Source: Pseudobdellovibrionaceae bacterium (GTDB lineage: Bacteria > Bdellovibrionota > Bdellovibrionia > Bdellovibrionales > UBA1609). From it: a stretch of DNA of 64,000 nucleotides. Under the pieces are notes generated by a model. It did not search any database and was not told where the DNA came from. It saw nothing but the letters and a program-made list of their open reading frames with translations. The DNA is taken from the NCBI GenBank assembly GCA_023898385.1, contig CP060220.1, positions 2,914,001 to 2,978,000 on the forward strand, in the 5' to 3' direction. The position numbers were made by a program, and so were the translations under genes. Below are positions 51,012-60,308 of this stretch, one piece after another. The stretch's first letter is position 1, and every line of letters begins with the position of its first letter.

Positions 51012-52663
51012 ATGACCTCCTCCCCATGTATGGCTGGTAACAGTATAATAAGGTAATAGGCTACGTTTTCAAGACCATAGATAGATTGGCAAACAATCTC
51101 GAAATTGTTGCCGCTAAATTCAATTTCATTGCTAATCATTTGATCTGGTGTCTGTCGGGATCGATCTATTAAATCTTCTATGCTTAATTTTAGGGCCTGA
51201 TCAGTGAGTTGGCTCACTGGTGAGTGAAGAAGTTGGGCTTCGCTCTGGCCTATTCGATCGGCAAAATCAGAGTTTACCACGTCAATGGTGTTATTAACCG
51301 CCGATATTGCAATAGTTGGAAATCCGACCAGTTGCACTAAGTTGTGCATTTCTTGGCTTCGATCATACTCAATCTTATGCTGATGATCATTGGAGTCTAC
51401 ACTCATCCGCGACAGGGCACTTGTGATATTTGATGCCAGTTTGTTGAGCGGAGGGAAGTCATAGTCCACGTGCACATTAGTGCGCTCACCCTGTAGACCG
51501 CGATCGATTTGTTGATTCATCGAAATAATGGGATACTCGATGACCTTGTAGAGAAAAAAGAACAACACCGAGCCAATGACCAATGCAATAAAGAATGTTT
51601 GAACGAGTAAGCTGAGCGTTCGATGATTGTTTATCGCCAACTCACCCATATTATAGATGATGATCGCCCACGCATCGACACTTAACGTGCCTGTTTCTGG
51701 TTTAATGTTTTTAATTGGTGCTACGGCGACAATTTTGGTGTCATCAATATTGATGACTGAAGCCTCGTCTTTCGTTCGAGCCTCAAATATCCAAGGCTCA
51801 TCGGGGTGTTGAGACGCAAGATGGGCGGGAGCCAGTATTTGTCCGTCGATATCTATGACTAAAGCCTGTTGAACACCTTTTTGTCGATCAAATCCTGATA
51901 CAGTGACAGAAGAGGTAATACCTTGGGCAATGGCGGGTTGATTGACCTCGGCCAAGTATTTGGCGATGGTCAGAGCATTACTTTGACTTTCTGATTCAAC
52001 GCTATCTTTAAGAATTTTCACCAAAGGGATAGATGACAGCGAAGTCACCGTGGCAACGAATGCAAAAACAAATAAACCAAGAACCCAACGAAACTCGAGC
52101 CACTCAGGGAGTTTGTAAACTCCCGGTAACACCACGTCGTCCATGTATTGCTTGATCAAATCAGCGATTCCTTCGACTTTCTTTGCCTTGGCTGAAGAGG
52201 GTTGCATCTCTTCTTGGGGTGCCGAATAGGGATCATAGGCGTGGGCGGCGTTTCCGTCAAAGGCGGCCATATTTGCATGGGAAACATGATGATGGTGTTG
52301 ATGCTGTTGTTGTTGGTAGTTTCCGTGAGCCTGTTGTTGGGGTTGATAAATCTGCAGTTGGTGAATTTGTGTGGCTGTGGCAGGTTGCACTTCAAAAAGC
52401 ACATCATGAACGCTCACCTTATCACCTTGCGACAAGGTGGCTGTCTTTATCTTCACGCCGTTGACAAAAGTCCCATTGGACGAGCCTAAATCAGTGATAG
52501 TGATGGCCTCTTTGCCAATATCAATTCGGGCATGTTTTTTAGACACGCCGGCGCTTGCAATTTGCACATCTGTGCCTTCAGAGCGCCCAAGAATGTTCGC
52601 TCCTGGTTTCAGTGGCAGTGATTGGCCCGAGAGTGGGCCAGTTAGTATTCTAACGACCCACAT
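51008..52663 (-). CDS. FHA-domain protein with two membrane helices and periplasmic sensor region
   Basis: A protein of 551 residues. The start at 52663 has GGAG nine bases upstream; the longer frame starting MLTL is not supported. The FHA domain (1-95) is canonical: LGRSEGTDVQIASAGVSKKH and DLGSSNGTFVNGV. A Gln/His-rich linker (QQQQHQHHHHVSH) follows, then membrane helix 1 (about 195-220). A periplasmic region of about 150 residues comes next, then helix 2 (FFIALVIGSVLFFFLYKVI). The C-terminal cytoplasmic part looks PAS-like (FPTIAISAVNNTIDVVNSDF). The build resembles a receptor without a kinase domain. Its 5' end overlaps the DUF192 gene by 14 bases. Confidence 0.88.
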   Translation of the reverse strand: MWVVRILTGPLSGQSLPLKPGANILGRSEGTDVQIASAGVSKKHARIDIGKEAITITDLGSSNGTFVNGVKIKTATLSQGDKVSVHDVLFEVQPATATQIHQLQIYQPQQQAHGNYQQQQHQHHHHVSHANMAAFDGNAAHAYDPYSAPQEEMQPSSAKAKKVEGIADLIKQYMDDVVLPGVYKLPEWLEFRWVLGLFVFAFVATVTSLSSIPLVKILKDSVESESQSNALTIAKYLAEVNQPAIAQGITSSVTVSGFDRQKGVQQALVIDIDGQILAPAHLASQHPDEPWIFEARTKDEASVINIDDTKIVAVAPIKNIKPETGTLSVDAWAIIIYNMGELAINNHRTLSLLVQTFFIALVIGSVLFFFLYKVIEYPIISMNQQIDRGLQGERTNVHVDYDFPPLNKLASNITSALSRMSVDSNDHQHKIEYDRSQEMHNLVQLVGFPTIAISAVNNTIDVVNSDFADRIGQSEAQLLHSPVSQLTDQALKLSIEDLIDRSRQTPDQMISNEIEFSGNNFEIVCQSIYGLENVAYYLIILLPAIHGEEVI

Positions 52664-52994
52664 ACAATTGATCTCCAGGTTGAATGTTTTGATTTTTTGC
52701 GATCCCGGCATTGAACTCAAACACAGAGTCAGCACTCCAAACGGGGAACGTGATTCGCCAGGGTCTTAAGTTTGTTATTACTTTTTTAACCACAAGACCA
52801 CGATCGACGAATACCACGTCAATCGGAAATTTCATAAACCAGGTGTGGATGCTGTTGCATTTTGCAATCCACATGGTGCTATCACTCGTGAGGCTTTGAT
52901 ACCCCAAAAGGCCACGAGCCCGGTCAAATAGAGATGTTGCTTCAATCACATTCTCACAAATGGTGTTGTTTCTCGTTTGGTTTATCAGTTTCAT
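52650..52994 (-). CDS. DUF192 family protein
   Basis: A small protein of 114 residues. DRARGLLGYQSLTSDSTMWI, then HTWFMKFPIDVVFVDRGLVV and a final GIAKNQNIQPGDQL, match DUF192. The family is common in bacteria and archaea, and its role is not established. Its ATG overlaps the TadC-like stop (ATGA). Unlike many members it has no signal peptide. Confidence 0.88.
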   Translation of the reverse strand: MKLINQTRNNTICENVIEATSLFDRARGLLGYQSLTSDSTMWIAKCNSIHTWFMKFPIDVVFVDRGLVVKKVITNLRPWRITFPVWSADSVFEFNAGIAKNQNIQPGDQLYVGR

Positions 52995-53899
52995 GAGGCA
53001 CCCCCATAGAAAAACTGAATAATCACCGGCGCAAACACCATGATAAACACGGCAGGAATAATAAATACCATCATGGGGACAAGAATCATCTGCGAAGCTC
53101 GAGCGCCTGCTTTTTCTGCCCGCACAAATCTCTCCAGCCGCATTTGGATGGCCTGGTCTTTTAAAACCTTTGCTAAACTGGTACCTGTTTGATCGGCATC
53201 GATAATGACAGAAGAAAGGCTTGTGATTTCTGCAATATCGAGGCGGTCGGCAAGAGCTCTCAGTGCATCGGCTCTGGAGCTACCAAGGCTGATATCTTTG
53301 ATGACAATTCTCAGTTCATTGGCAAGCACACTGTTTTCGGCTTTTTCTACAATTCGTTGTATGGCGCCGATAAAATCAAGACCCGCTTCAGTGGACAGCG
53401 CCAGTAGATCAATGAAAAAGGGCAAGTCTACAATAACTGCGGTGTATCGAGATTTGCGCATTTGGTTAGCGTAGAGGTGGGGAAAGTAAGCGCCCAACCC
53501 GCCAATCATCATAACTACCAAATAGGGATATCCCAATTGGAGGGCAAAATTGAGAATGGCTAGCAATACGGGAAACATCACGCCCCAAAGAATTTGTAGG
53601 CCGATAAACTCATCGACGTTGAGTTCACCTGAAAGCCCGGCAGTCAGAATTTTCTGTTCGACGTTTTTTCGGTAGTTGGTGCTTTTAACTCGTCTAGCGT
53701 GTTGCAAAGTGAAGTTGTGGACAAGGGGCCGCGAAAAGTTTATGACAGGCGAACTCGAAGCTGAGGGTTCGTCTCCCGAAGCCCAGGCCAGAGCATCGGA
53801 GTCGGCATTGTTAGAAAGTACGGCGTGCGCAAACAAATACACACTGAGTGCTGCAAAGCCGAGACCTGATAACAATATTATTAAATCAAAACTTAACAT
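52991..53899 (-). CDS. TadC-like type II/IV secretion F-domain membrane protein
   Basis: A protein of 302 residues. One N-terminal helix (LIILLSGLGFAALSVYLF) is followed by two helices around residue 115-145 and a T2SSF cytoplasmic domain (DLPFFIDLLALSTEAGLDFI, with LGSSRADALRALADRL). A final helix ends FAPVIIQFFYGGAS. TadC is an inner-membrane platform subunit of Tad pilus machines. No other Tad gene (ATPase, TadB, pilin) is nearby. It is the first gene of the six-gene operon ending at 47420. Confidence 0.9.
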   Translation of the reverse strand: MLSFDLIILLSGLGFAALSVYLFAHAVLSNNADSDALAWASGDEPSASSSPVINFSRPLVHNFTLQHARRVKSTNYRKNVEQKILTAGLSGELNVDEFIGLQILWGVMFPVLLAILNFALQLGYPYLVVMMIGGLGAYFPHLYANQMRKSRYTAVIVDLPFFIDLLALSTEAGLDFIGAIQRIVEKAENSVLANELRIVIKDISLGSSRADALRALADRLDIAEITSLSSVIIDADQTGTSLAKVLKDQAIQMRLERFVRAEKAGARASQMILVPMMVFIIPAVFIMVFAPVIIQFFYGGAS

Positions 53900-53928
53900 T
53901 TTACCCTTTGGTGTGTTCTAACCAGTGT

Positions 53929-54525
53929 ATGTATAAACTCATCCTCGCATCACAATCGCCTCGGCGGAGACAATTACTCGAACAAGCTGGGTTTTTAATT
54001 CATGTTTCATCACTAGAAGTATCGGAAAACATTGACGTAAACATAAATCCCACGACCATGGCCCAGATGCTGGCCCGGCGAAAATGTGAAGCCTGGGTTA
54101 ATTCAAATAACGCTTTGAAAAATCAAAAGATTTTGGTGTTGGCAGCGGACACCCTAGTGGCCATTTCTGGTCGTGTCTTGGGAAAGCCAAAAAATATTTC
54201 TGAAGCTCAATACTATCTTGGGCTTTTGTCTGGACAAACGCATAGCGTAATAACAGGAGTGTGTGTCTATGCCTTCGACAGCGAGGTCTATTTTGAGAGT
54301 GCCGTCACGACCAAAGTGGAGTTTAGGGCACTGGAAGATGATGAGATTTCAAAGTATATTGCCAGCGGTGAGCCCATGGACAAGGCCGGAGCTTACGGAA
54401 TTCAAGGTGAAGGCCGTCGTTTTGTGAAAACTTTCGAAGGGTCATGGTCAAATGTTGTGGGTTTACCGATGGAATACATAGAGACTCTGTTTAAGGAAAA
54501 CAACTGGGATGTCGGTCGCAAGTAA
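53929..54525 (+). CDS. maf: Maf-family nucleoside triphosphate pyrophosphatase
   Basis: A protein of 198 residues. LILASQSPRRRQLLEQAGF is the signature, and VLAADTLVAISGRVLGKPK and GAYGIQGEGRRFVKTFEGSW follow. Maf enzymes remove non-canonical or UTP/dTTP nucleotides. The start at 53929 is chosen to match the family start; the longer frame overlaps the divergent TadC-like gene. Only 29 bases separate the two starts, so the promoters must overlap the coding ends. Confidence 0.95.
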   Translation: MYKLILASQSPRRRQLLEQAGFLIHVSSLEVSENIDVNINPTTMAQMLARRKCEAWVNSNNALKNQKILVLAADTLVAISGRVLGKPKNISEAQYYLGLLSGQTHSVITGVCVYAFDSEVYFESAVTTKVEFRALEDDEISKYIASGEPMDKAGAYGIQGEGRRFVKTFEGSWSNVVGLPMEYIETLFKENNWDVGRK

Positions 54526-55216
54526 TCTTAAAATTATTCAAGAAAAAATAGATCAAGCCATCCTATCGACAGGTGGTTCCAATCAATCGGTCACGATAAT
54601 GGCTGTGACAAAAACAAAACCCATTCAAGTGGTTCAGGATGTGGTAGCTGCTGGTCTTTTGGATATTGGAGAAAATTACGTTCAAGAAGTTTTAGAAAAG
54701 CAAAACCACTTGGCCGATTTGCCGATTCGTTGGCATTTTATTGGTTCCCTACAAAGTAAAAAAATCAGTCAATTGTGGGGGCGATTTCATTTAATTCACA
54801 CTGTTGATCGTGAAAAAGTAGTTAAAAAAATGGGCGCGTTAGCCCAACAATCTCAGGTGATACAGCCGATTCTCATGCAAGTGAATGTGGGTGACGAGGC
54901 CAGCAAATCAGGTGTCAGCCTGGGCGAGGCCTCTGATCTTATGGGATTAATTCTTGAAACTCCTGGCCTTGAGCCACGAGGCCTAATGACTATGCCGCCT
55001 CTTTCGGAAATAGAGACAGAGGCTCGGTCCTATTTTTCGACATTGGCAAAATTGCGAGATAAATTATCTGCTGAATATGGTTTGTCGCCAAAAAATGGTC
55101 CCCAACTCTCAGAATTATCAATGGGAACCTCTCATGATTACGTTTGGGCTATCAAAGAAGGGGCGACAATTGTAAGATTAGGAACTGTATTAGTGGGTGC
55201 GAGAAGTTACCCATAA
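54509..55216 (+). CDS. YggS-family PLP-binding homeostasis protein
   Basis: A protein of 235 residues. The PLP Lys lies in MAVTKTKP. IGENYVQEVLEKQ, RWHFIGSLQSKK and SMGTSHDYVWAIKEGATIVR are family hallmarks. The family (E. coli YggS, human PROSC) keeps pyridoxal phosphate in balance and has no known enzymatic reaction. Its ATG overlaps the maf end by 17 bases. Confidence 0.95.
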   Translation: MSVASNLKIIQEKIDQAILSTGGSNQSVTIMAVTKTKPIQVVQDVVAAGLLDIGENYVQEVLEKQNHLADLPIRWHFIGSLQSKKISQLWGRFHLIHTVDREKVVKKMGALAQQSQVIQPILMQVNVGDEASKSGVSLGEASDLMGLILETPGLEPRGLMTMPPLSEIETEARSYFSTLAKLRDKLSAEYGLSPKNGPQLSELSMGTSHDYVWAIKEGATIVRLGTVLVGARSYP

Positions 55217-55246
55217 ATTTTGGCCAATAAAAACAAGGTGAATTCT

Positions 55247-56086
55247 ATGACTGAAAACTCATTATTGCGCGGCAGAAAACTGGGTTTTATTGGTGTGGGT
55301 AATTTGGGGCGATCAGTTATCAAAGCCCTAATCGAGTCGAAATCAGTACGAAGCGATCAGGTGTGGGCCACCAATAGAACGAGTCGCAAACTTCAAAAGG
55401 CGGCTGCTGAGTTTGGTATTCATTCTTTTGAGAACAATGAAGAGTTGGTTGCTGAATGCGATGTGATTTTTCTGGGCATGAAGCCGCAAGATTTATACAG
55501 CGCTATAGAGCCCATGGCCTCTGACTTTACAGAAGCGCACACAGTGGTCAGCTTTGCCGCTGGAATATCCTTGTCGGCCTTAAAAAAAATGCTTCCTCAG
55601 GTAAAAAAAATTGTTCGAGTAATCCCCAATACTCCTGTGCGGTTAGGTAAGGGAGTTGTTGGATATTGTTTGCCTGATGGGATGGATCATTTATCCACAT
55701 TTATGGAGTCATTGTTATGTCCTTTGGGATATGTGGTGAAAGTTTCCGAGGGAGAGGCTTTTGAGGCGCTCACTGTAGCATGTAGCAGTGGTGTGGGATT
55801 TGTTTTCGAGCTTATGGTGTATTGGCAAGAATGGCTTGAAGAGCATGGGTTTGAGCCAGAGGTGGCGCGCCAATTGACGGTGGATACCTTTAATGGAGCG
55901 GCAGCATTGGCTAAGGACAAATCAAGCACTGAAATTTCGGAGCTGCAACGCCAGGTGGTATCAAAAAAAGGTGTAACCGCTGCGGGCCTTGAATCCATGC
56001 GAGAGCTTGAGGTGGAGCGTGCACTTCGCTATAGTTTTGAAAAAGCGGTGCTGCGCGATCGTGACTTGGGCAAGACTTCGGTCTAG
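55247..56086 (+). CDS. proC: Pyrroline-5-carboxylate reductase
   Basis: Enzyme of 279 residues for the last step of proline synthesis. The Rossmann motif is LGFIGVGNLGRSV. VRVIPNTPVRLGKGVVGYCL and the C-terminal LQRQVVSKKGVTAAGLESM (KGGTT-like substrate site) are typical. The start at 55247 follows AAGGTGA; the longer frame has no site. It lies 30 bases behind yggS, as in many genomes. Confidence 0.95.
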   Translation: MTENSLLRGRKLGFIGVGNLGRSVIKALIESKSVRSDQVWATNRTSRKLQKAAAEFGIHSFENNEELVAECDVIFLGMKPQDLYSAIEPMASDFTEAHTVVSFAAGISLSALKKMLPQVKKIVRVIPNTPVRLGKGVVGYCLPDGMDHLSTFMESLLCPLGYVVKVSEGEAFEALTVACSSGVGFVFELMVYWQEWLEEHGFEPEVARQLTVDTFNGAAALAKDKSSTEISELQRQVVSKKGVTAAGLESMRELEVERALRYSFEKAVLRDRDLGKTSV

Positions 56087-56196
56087 TTTCTAAACTTCAA
56101 AAGGCAGCCGCTTTCAGTCAGTAACTTATTGATTCGCTTTGGTAAATTCTTTAACCTATCATTGGTAGACAGGGTGTCGAATTTTAAGGGGGAAAG

Positions 56197-56766
56197 ATGA
56201 AGATCGCTCCAATAGATATTGCTCATAAAACTTTTGATCGCAAAATGATGGGATTTGACCCTGAAGAAGTGATGGATTTCTTGCGAGCTGTGGCTGATGA
56301 AATGGAAGGGCTCATTCGTGATCGAAACTCTCTTCGCGAAACACTGCGTGAAAAAGAGCTCAATATCATTGAGTACAAAGAGCGAGATGAGCTTCTAAAG
56401 AGCACGATCACCACAGCGACAAAAATGTCAGAAAAAATGCAGGCCGACGCTGATCGTGAAGCCAGGTTGATCTTAAACGATGCCAAGCAACAAGCTGATG
56501 TGATAGTTCGGGATGCTCGGGACTCGTTGAAAAGCATTTATGAAGAGGTTTCTCATCTGAAGAAAGTTCGTCTGCAGTTTGAAAACAACTTGCGCGCATT
56601 AATTCAGTCTCATGAAACCATGTTGGACCAAGGGCATCAAATAATGCCGAATCCAGAAATACCTCAGGGCATTCAACAAAAAGCATTTGTAGACGAAGAG
56701 CGGGCTATCACTGCCAGTGTCTCTGATGCCGTAAAGAAAAATCTGGTCAATCCGCCGAGCGCATAG
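56197..56766 (+). CDS. DivIVA-domain protein
   Basis: A protein of 189 residues. GGGGGAAAG precedes the ATG. The N-terminal DivIVA motif is IAHKTFDRKMMGFDPEEVMD, followed by a long coiled coil (about 30-140) and a less ordered C-terminus. DivIVA proteins mark curved or polar membrane; this one might act in cell shape or division. Here it stands between proC and yggU, where yggT often is in other bacteria. Confidence 0.92.
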   Translation: MKIAPIDIAHKTFDRKMMGFDPEEVMDFLRAVADEMEGLIRDRNSLRETLREKELNIIEYKERDELLKSTITTATKMSEKMQADADREARLILNDAKQQADVIVRDARDSLKSIYEEVSHLKKVRLQFENNLRALIQSHETMLDQGHQIMPNPEIPQGIQQKAFVDEERAITASVSDAVKKNLVNPPSA

Positions 56767-56767
56767 A

Positions 56768-57070
56768 TTGAATTCGAAATACATTTGGCAAAAAGAGGGC
56801 CTTGTTTACCTGGCCCTCTACGTTCAGCCGGGCGCCTCGAAGTCAGCCTTTGCTGGCTTACATGATGATCGCCTGAAGGTGCGAATCAGTTCACCACCAG
56901 TTGACGGCAAGGCCAATGAGGCTCTAATCGACTTTCTATCAAAGCAATTGAAACTAGTAAAAAAACAAATCACTATTTCTCAGGGCCAAACAAGCCGCAA
57001 GAAATTGGTTGTGATTTCCGGGGCATCAGAAGACGAGGTAAGGTCTGTATTGATGACTTTGATGGGTTGA
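56768..57070 (+). CDS. DUF167/YggU-family protein
   Basis: A protein of 100 residues. YVQPGASKSAFAG, LKVRISSPPVDGKANEALI and SGQTSRKKLV-like ISQGQTSRKKLVVI are family signatures. The start is TTG at 56768, two bases behind the divIVA stop; no strong ribosome site is visible, so coupling is likely. The family function is unknown. Confidence 0.92.
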   Translation: MNSKYIWQKEGLVYLALYVQPGASKSAFAGLHDDRLKVRISSPPVDGKANEALIDFLSKQLKLVKKQITISQGQTSRKKLVVISGASEDEVRSVLMTLMG

Positions 57071-57146
57071 GATGCGGTGGACGCGGATCATGTGGCCTAG
57101 CGATTTTGTTCACGTGTGACAGCCCATATAATCGGTAGATACTAGC

Positions 57147-60100
57147 TCATGGGAAGGTTTTGAGGACGAGCTTTTTAACCTCATTTAGATTCGAAGTTTC
57201 CGACTTAGACTCAATAAAGTGAATTGTTGAATCATCGATAATTTTGAATCCATGAAGTAGGCCCGAATCAGTGATCTTCTCTTTTTTGAGGCCGTCTAAG
57301 GATGAAATTTTGAGATCAATCCTGGTATTGTTGTTATTAGAAATGGGATAGGCAAGAAACGTGTTCGACGCTTCGATTTTAAATGGTTCGGTGATCACGA
57401 TGGGGCCCACGTCGTCAATCACAGTGAATTCACTTCCATCAAGTGTGGCGATGGCTAAAACGTAGTCATTGGTTCCAAACAGCTGGCCCGCGATCAAAAC
57501 ATGCGTGTCTCCGCTTAAAGGCAATAAATAGGGTGTGGTTTCAAAAAGGGGCGAAAGGGTATGGTTACTCTGGCCGCCTAGGGAATAGGAAAACACCCGG
57601 TAGCCAGAAAGGGCCGGTAGAATGGGTGCGGAGTAGATAAAGTATTCGCCCCCTGGGCTCAGCAGGGATTTGAATGTCGTTGTTGATGTGCTTATGGGTT
57701 CTTCGGAATGTAGGGCAACGGCATCGGCCCCACTAGTGGGCACGCGATAGATATTGCCGTTGTAGGCCCCGACAAACTCAAGACTTTCGGGGAGAAATAG
57801 TGGGTTACTCACCGTAGAATTTGCTCCCAAGGGCGCAGTAGCACCCGTGGCGATGCTTGCCGCGTATTGAATGCCGCCTTGTCTATAGACTACCGTGTCA
57901 CTGTCGGAGGCTATCAGAAACTGTGAGGTTGGTGAGGAGACATACTGACCCAAAAGCCTGTGATTGCTTCCATCTACATGAGTGCTATAGACGTTTTCTT
58001 CTGAAGCCGCACCCGCACAACACCAATCATGTCGGGCAATATATACGACCTTGTTGCTATCCGGTGTGAAAGCATAATTTGTGTGGTCATCGTCCAGCCA
58101 AACATATCGGGCAGGGTTGGGTGTGTCTAGGGTCATCTCTTGGAGGTTTGTACCGTCGATATTGGCGACAAAAATTCCGTCACCATAGTTTTTGACGTTC
58201 ATGTAGCGATCCACCAGGTAAGCCACCTTGAGGCCATCAGGTGAAATAATGAAGCTGACAATTTTCGACCCTGGTATGAGTCCCGTAGAAATATGAACAT
58301 GGTCAGAGCCATCCAGCTTGACAGAATATAGATTGTCTTCCCCGGTTCCCGTTTTTCCAACGTATAATACTCGATCTTGAGCGGGGGCGAGCTGAAAAAG
58401 ATCAGACGGTCTATCAGAAAATTTGTAAAAAAGAGATTGGCTGTTTGATTCCAAGTCGAATTGGTTGATTTTAATTGGTGATGTGCCATCAGAACTGGCA
58501 GAAAAGAGGTCTGACTCGTCGGCGTACACGATTTTGCCCGCTGTGCTTGAGTGTTTGGCAAATCCCGATTGGAAATTGGCTTGGCCCGGTAATGGAGTGT
58601 CAAATTCGAGGTTTCCTCCGACGGTCCATACTTGAAATCGGCGGCTGTACACACCACCGGCCAACACCAAGACTCGATCGAGCGCTGTCAAGTAGCGACA
58701 GGTGTGGACGAATTCACCAATATTTAAATTGTTGTAGTCGATTTGGCTCCCGCCGGTGACCGCCACCGAGTGACATCCCGAGGCGCCAGACAAAAAGACG
58801 CGATCACTGGAGGTGGCAAGGCCCGAAAAATTCATTTGAGGGAGTGGCGAAATTTTTGTTCGGGCTCCTCCAGCCAATGGAGCCGAATAGTATTCATTTA
58901 CGTTGTCCACATCCAAATCGCCTCTAAATATCACGTGAGAACCAGAGTTGTTGGTCCCCCAAGTGTTAAGCACTTGGCCTCCAGAAACAACGCTGCCTCC
59001 AATGGCGGTATGGCCTGCGCCGTTAGCCGTTGCCGAATACAGTTGGTTGAATACCCCTTCGTTGGCCCGATAGTATACATAAGATCCATCAGAGGAGAAT
59101 TCCACATTGTAGACAGCTCCGATGCCGGAAGAAAAATTAGTGATATTGACGCGTGAGAGTCCGTCCGCCGTGGCGAAGTAAACATCTTTGACTCCGTCTG
59201 TGGTCAGGTCACCTATATAGTAAACACGGGATGAATCTGCTGAGATTCTGATGGCATCCAGCCCCGTCATCACATCGCCGTTTACATGCGGCGAAAGCAC
59301 AGACAGCTTTCGAGGGTTGAGCCCGTCAATGTCTATGGCAAACAACTCGAATTGTCCTGCCGTTTGTTCGCTAGAAATATAGGCTACGAAAGTGCCATTT
59401 GGAGCGATCTCGAAGTTGTTGACGACGTCTTTACTTGTGCCGCCCAGGTTTGGATTGAGTTGGACCCGGTTGTTACCGTCCACACCAATGACATAGAGTT
59501 CATTCACATTGTCAAAATCTTGTTCTCCAAAATAGACCACCTTACTGCTGTCGGGAGTGAATTTAAAACTAGTGATATGTGAAGAGGTGCCGGGCATTGG
59601 GCCGCTCAGTTCGATTTCATTGTTGCCGTCCACGTCAGCAATATAAAGCTTGTCGCCGCCACCCACGACGCGTCCTATAAAGGCCACCTTTGATGAGTCT
59701 GGTGAAAACTCCAGCTGTGAGACGACCCAGAGGAGCGAGTCGTCATCAACTCGGACCATGGGATCGCCGTTAAGTGGGACGACCCAGACGCCATAGCCTG
59801 GATAAGCAAAAGTAAAAAAATGGCCATTGGGTGAGATGGCAAAATCACCCGAGTTGACGATGTTTGCCCAGTGCGAGAACAAATAGGAGAGTTGGTTAGT
59901 TATGTAATTATAGACAAAAATATCGTCTCCCATTTGCACTAATATTCGTTGGCCGTCTTCCATATATCGGATCTGTGGAGATTGCGCAAAAACGGGCCGG
60001 TCCCAGGGGACGTTTTGAATGTGGCCGGTAGCGGGATTGAAAAATAAGATATCAATGAGCCCATGAACCGACGAGTCAACCTCTAAATACGTGGAATTGC

Positions 60101-60308
60101 CAGACGGTGAATAGTTGAAGGTGCCTATTCTCAGGTCGGTGGTGGGAAGGCTATACATTGTTGTGACGGCATAGGGGCCCGCATCAGGAGGATCTGGTGT
60201 GGCGGGTGGAGGTGTGCGAACTCGGCCTGAAATTCTATTGTCCCCGAGTTGACAACCCACCAGGAGATATCCTGAGACAAAAATCAATATTAACAAATTT
60301 CTTCGCAT
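57147..60308 (-). CDS. Large beta-propeller-like lipoprotein with CQLGDN leader
   Basis: A protein of 1053 residues. The signal MRRNLLILIFVSGYLLVGC ends in a lipobox (Cys19). The mature chain starts CQLGDNRISGRV, then a Pro-rich linker. The rest is TolB/PD40-type propeller repeats: FSPDSSKVAFIGRV with LYIADVDGNN, FTPDSSKVVYFGEQ with LYVIGVDGNN, ISADSSRVYYIGD, and FSSDGSYVYYRA. Several blades mirror each other at protein and DNA level. Such domains bind partners at the envelope. The gene stands alone. It shares its leader with three other lipoproteins in the window. Confidence 0.88.
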   Translation of the reverse strand: MRRNLLILIFVSGYLLVGCQLGDNRISGRVRTPPPATPDPPDAGPYAVTTMYSLPTTDLRIGTFNYSPSGNSTYLEVDSSVHGLIDILFFNPATGHIQNVPWDRPVFAQSPQIRYMEDGQRILVQMGDDIFVYNYITNQLSYLFSHWANIVNSGDFAISPNGHFFTFAYPGYGVWVVPLNGDPMVRVDDDSLLWVVSQLEFSPDSSKVAFIGRVVGGGDKLYIADVDGNNEIELSGPMPGTSSHITSFKFTPDSSKVVYFGEQDFDNVNELYVIGVDGNNRVQLNPNLGGTSKDVVNNFEIAPNGTFVAYISSEQTAGQFELFAIDIDGLNPRKLSVLSPHVNGDVMTGLDAIRISADSSRVYYIGDLTTDGVKDVYFATADGLSRVNITNFSSGIGAVYNVEFSSDGSYVYYRANEGVFNQLYSATANGAGHTAIGGSVVSGGQVLNTWGTNNSGSHVIFRGDLDVDNVNEYYSAPLAGGARTKISPLPQMNFSGLATSSDRVFLSGASGCHSVAVTGGSQIDYNNLNIGEFVHTCRYLTALDRVLVLAGGVYSRRFQVWTVGGNLEFDTPLPGQANFQSGFAKHSSTAGKIVYADESDLFSASSDGTSPIKINQFDLESNSQSLFYKFSDRPSDLFQLAPAQDRVLYVGKTGTGEDNLYSVKLDGSDHVHISTGLIPGSKIVSFIISPDGLKVAYLVDRYMNVKNYGDGIFVANIDGTNLQEMTLDTPNPARYVWLDDDHTNYAFTPDSNKVVYIARHDWCCAGAASEENVYSTHVDGSNHRLLGQYVSSPTSQFLIASDSDTVVYRQGGIQYAASIATGATAPLGANSTVSNPLFLPESLEFVGAYNGNIYRVPTSGADAVALHSEEPISTSTTTFKSLLSPGGEYFIYSAPILPALSGYRVFSYSLGGQSNHTLSPLFETTPYLLPLSGDTHVLIAGQLFGTNDYVLAIATLDGSEFTVIDDVGPIVITEPFKIEASNTFLAYPISNNNNTRIDLKISSLDGLKKEKITDSGLLHGFKIIDDSTIHFIESKSETSNLNEVKKLVLKTFP

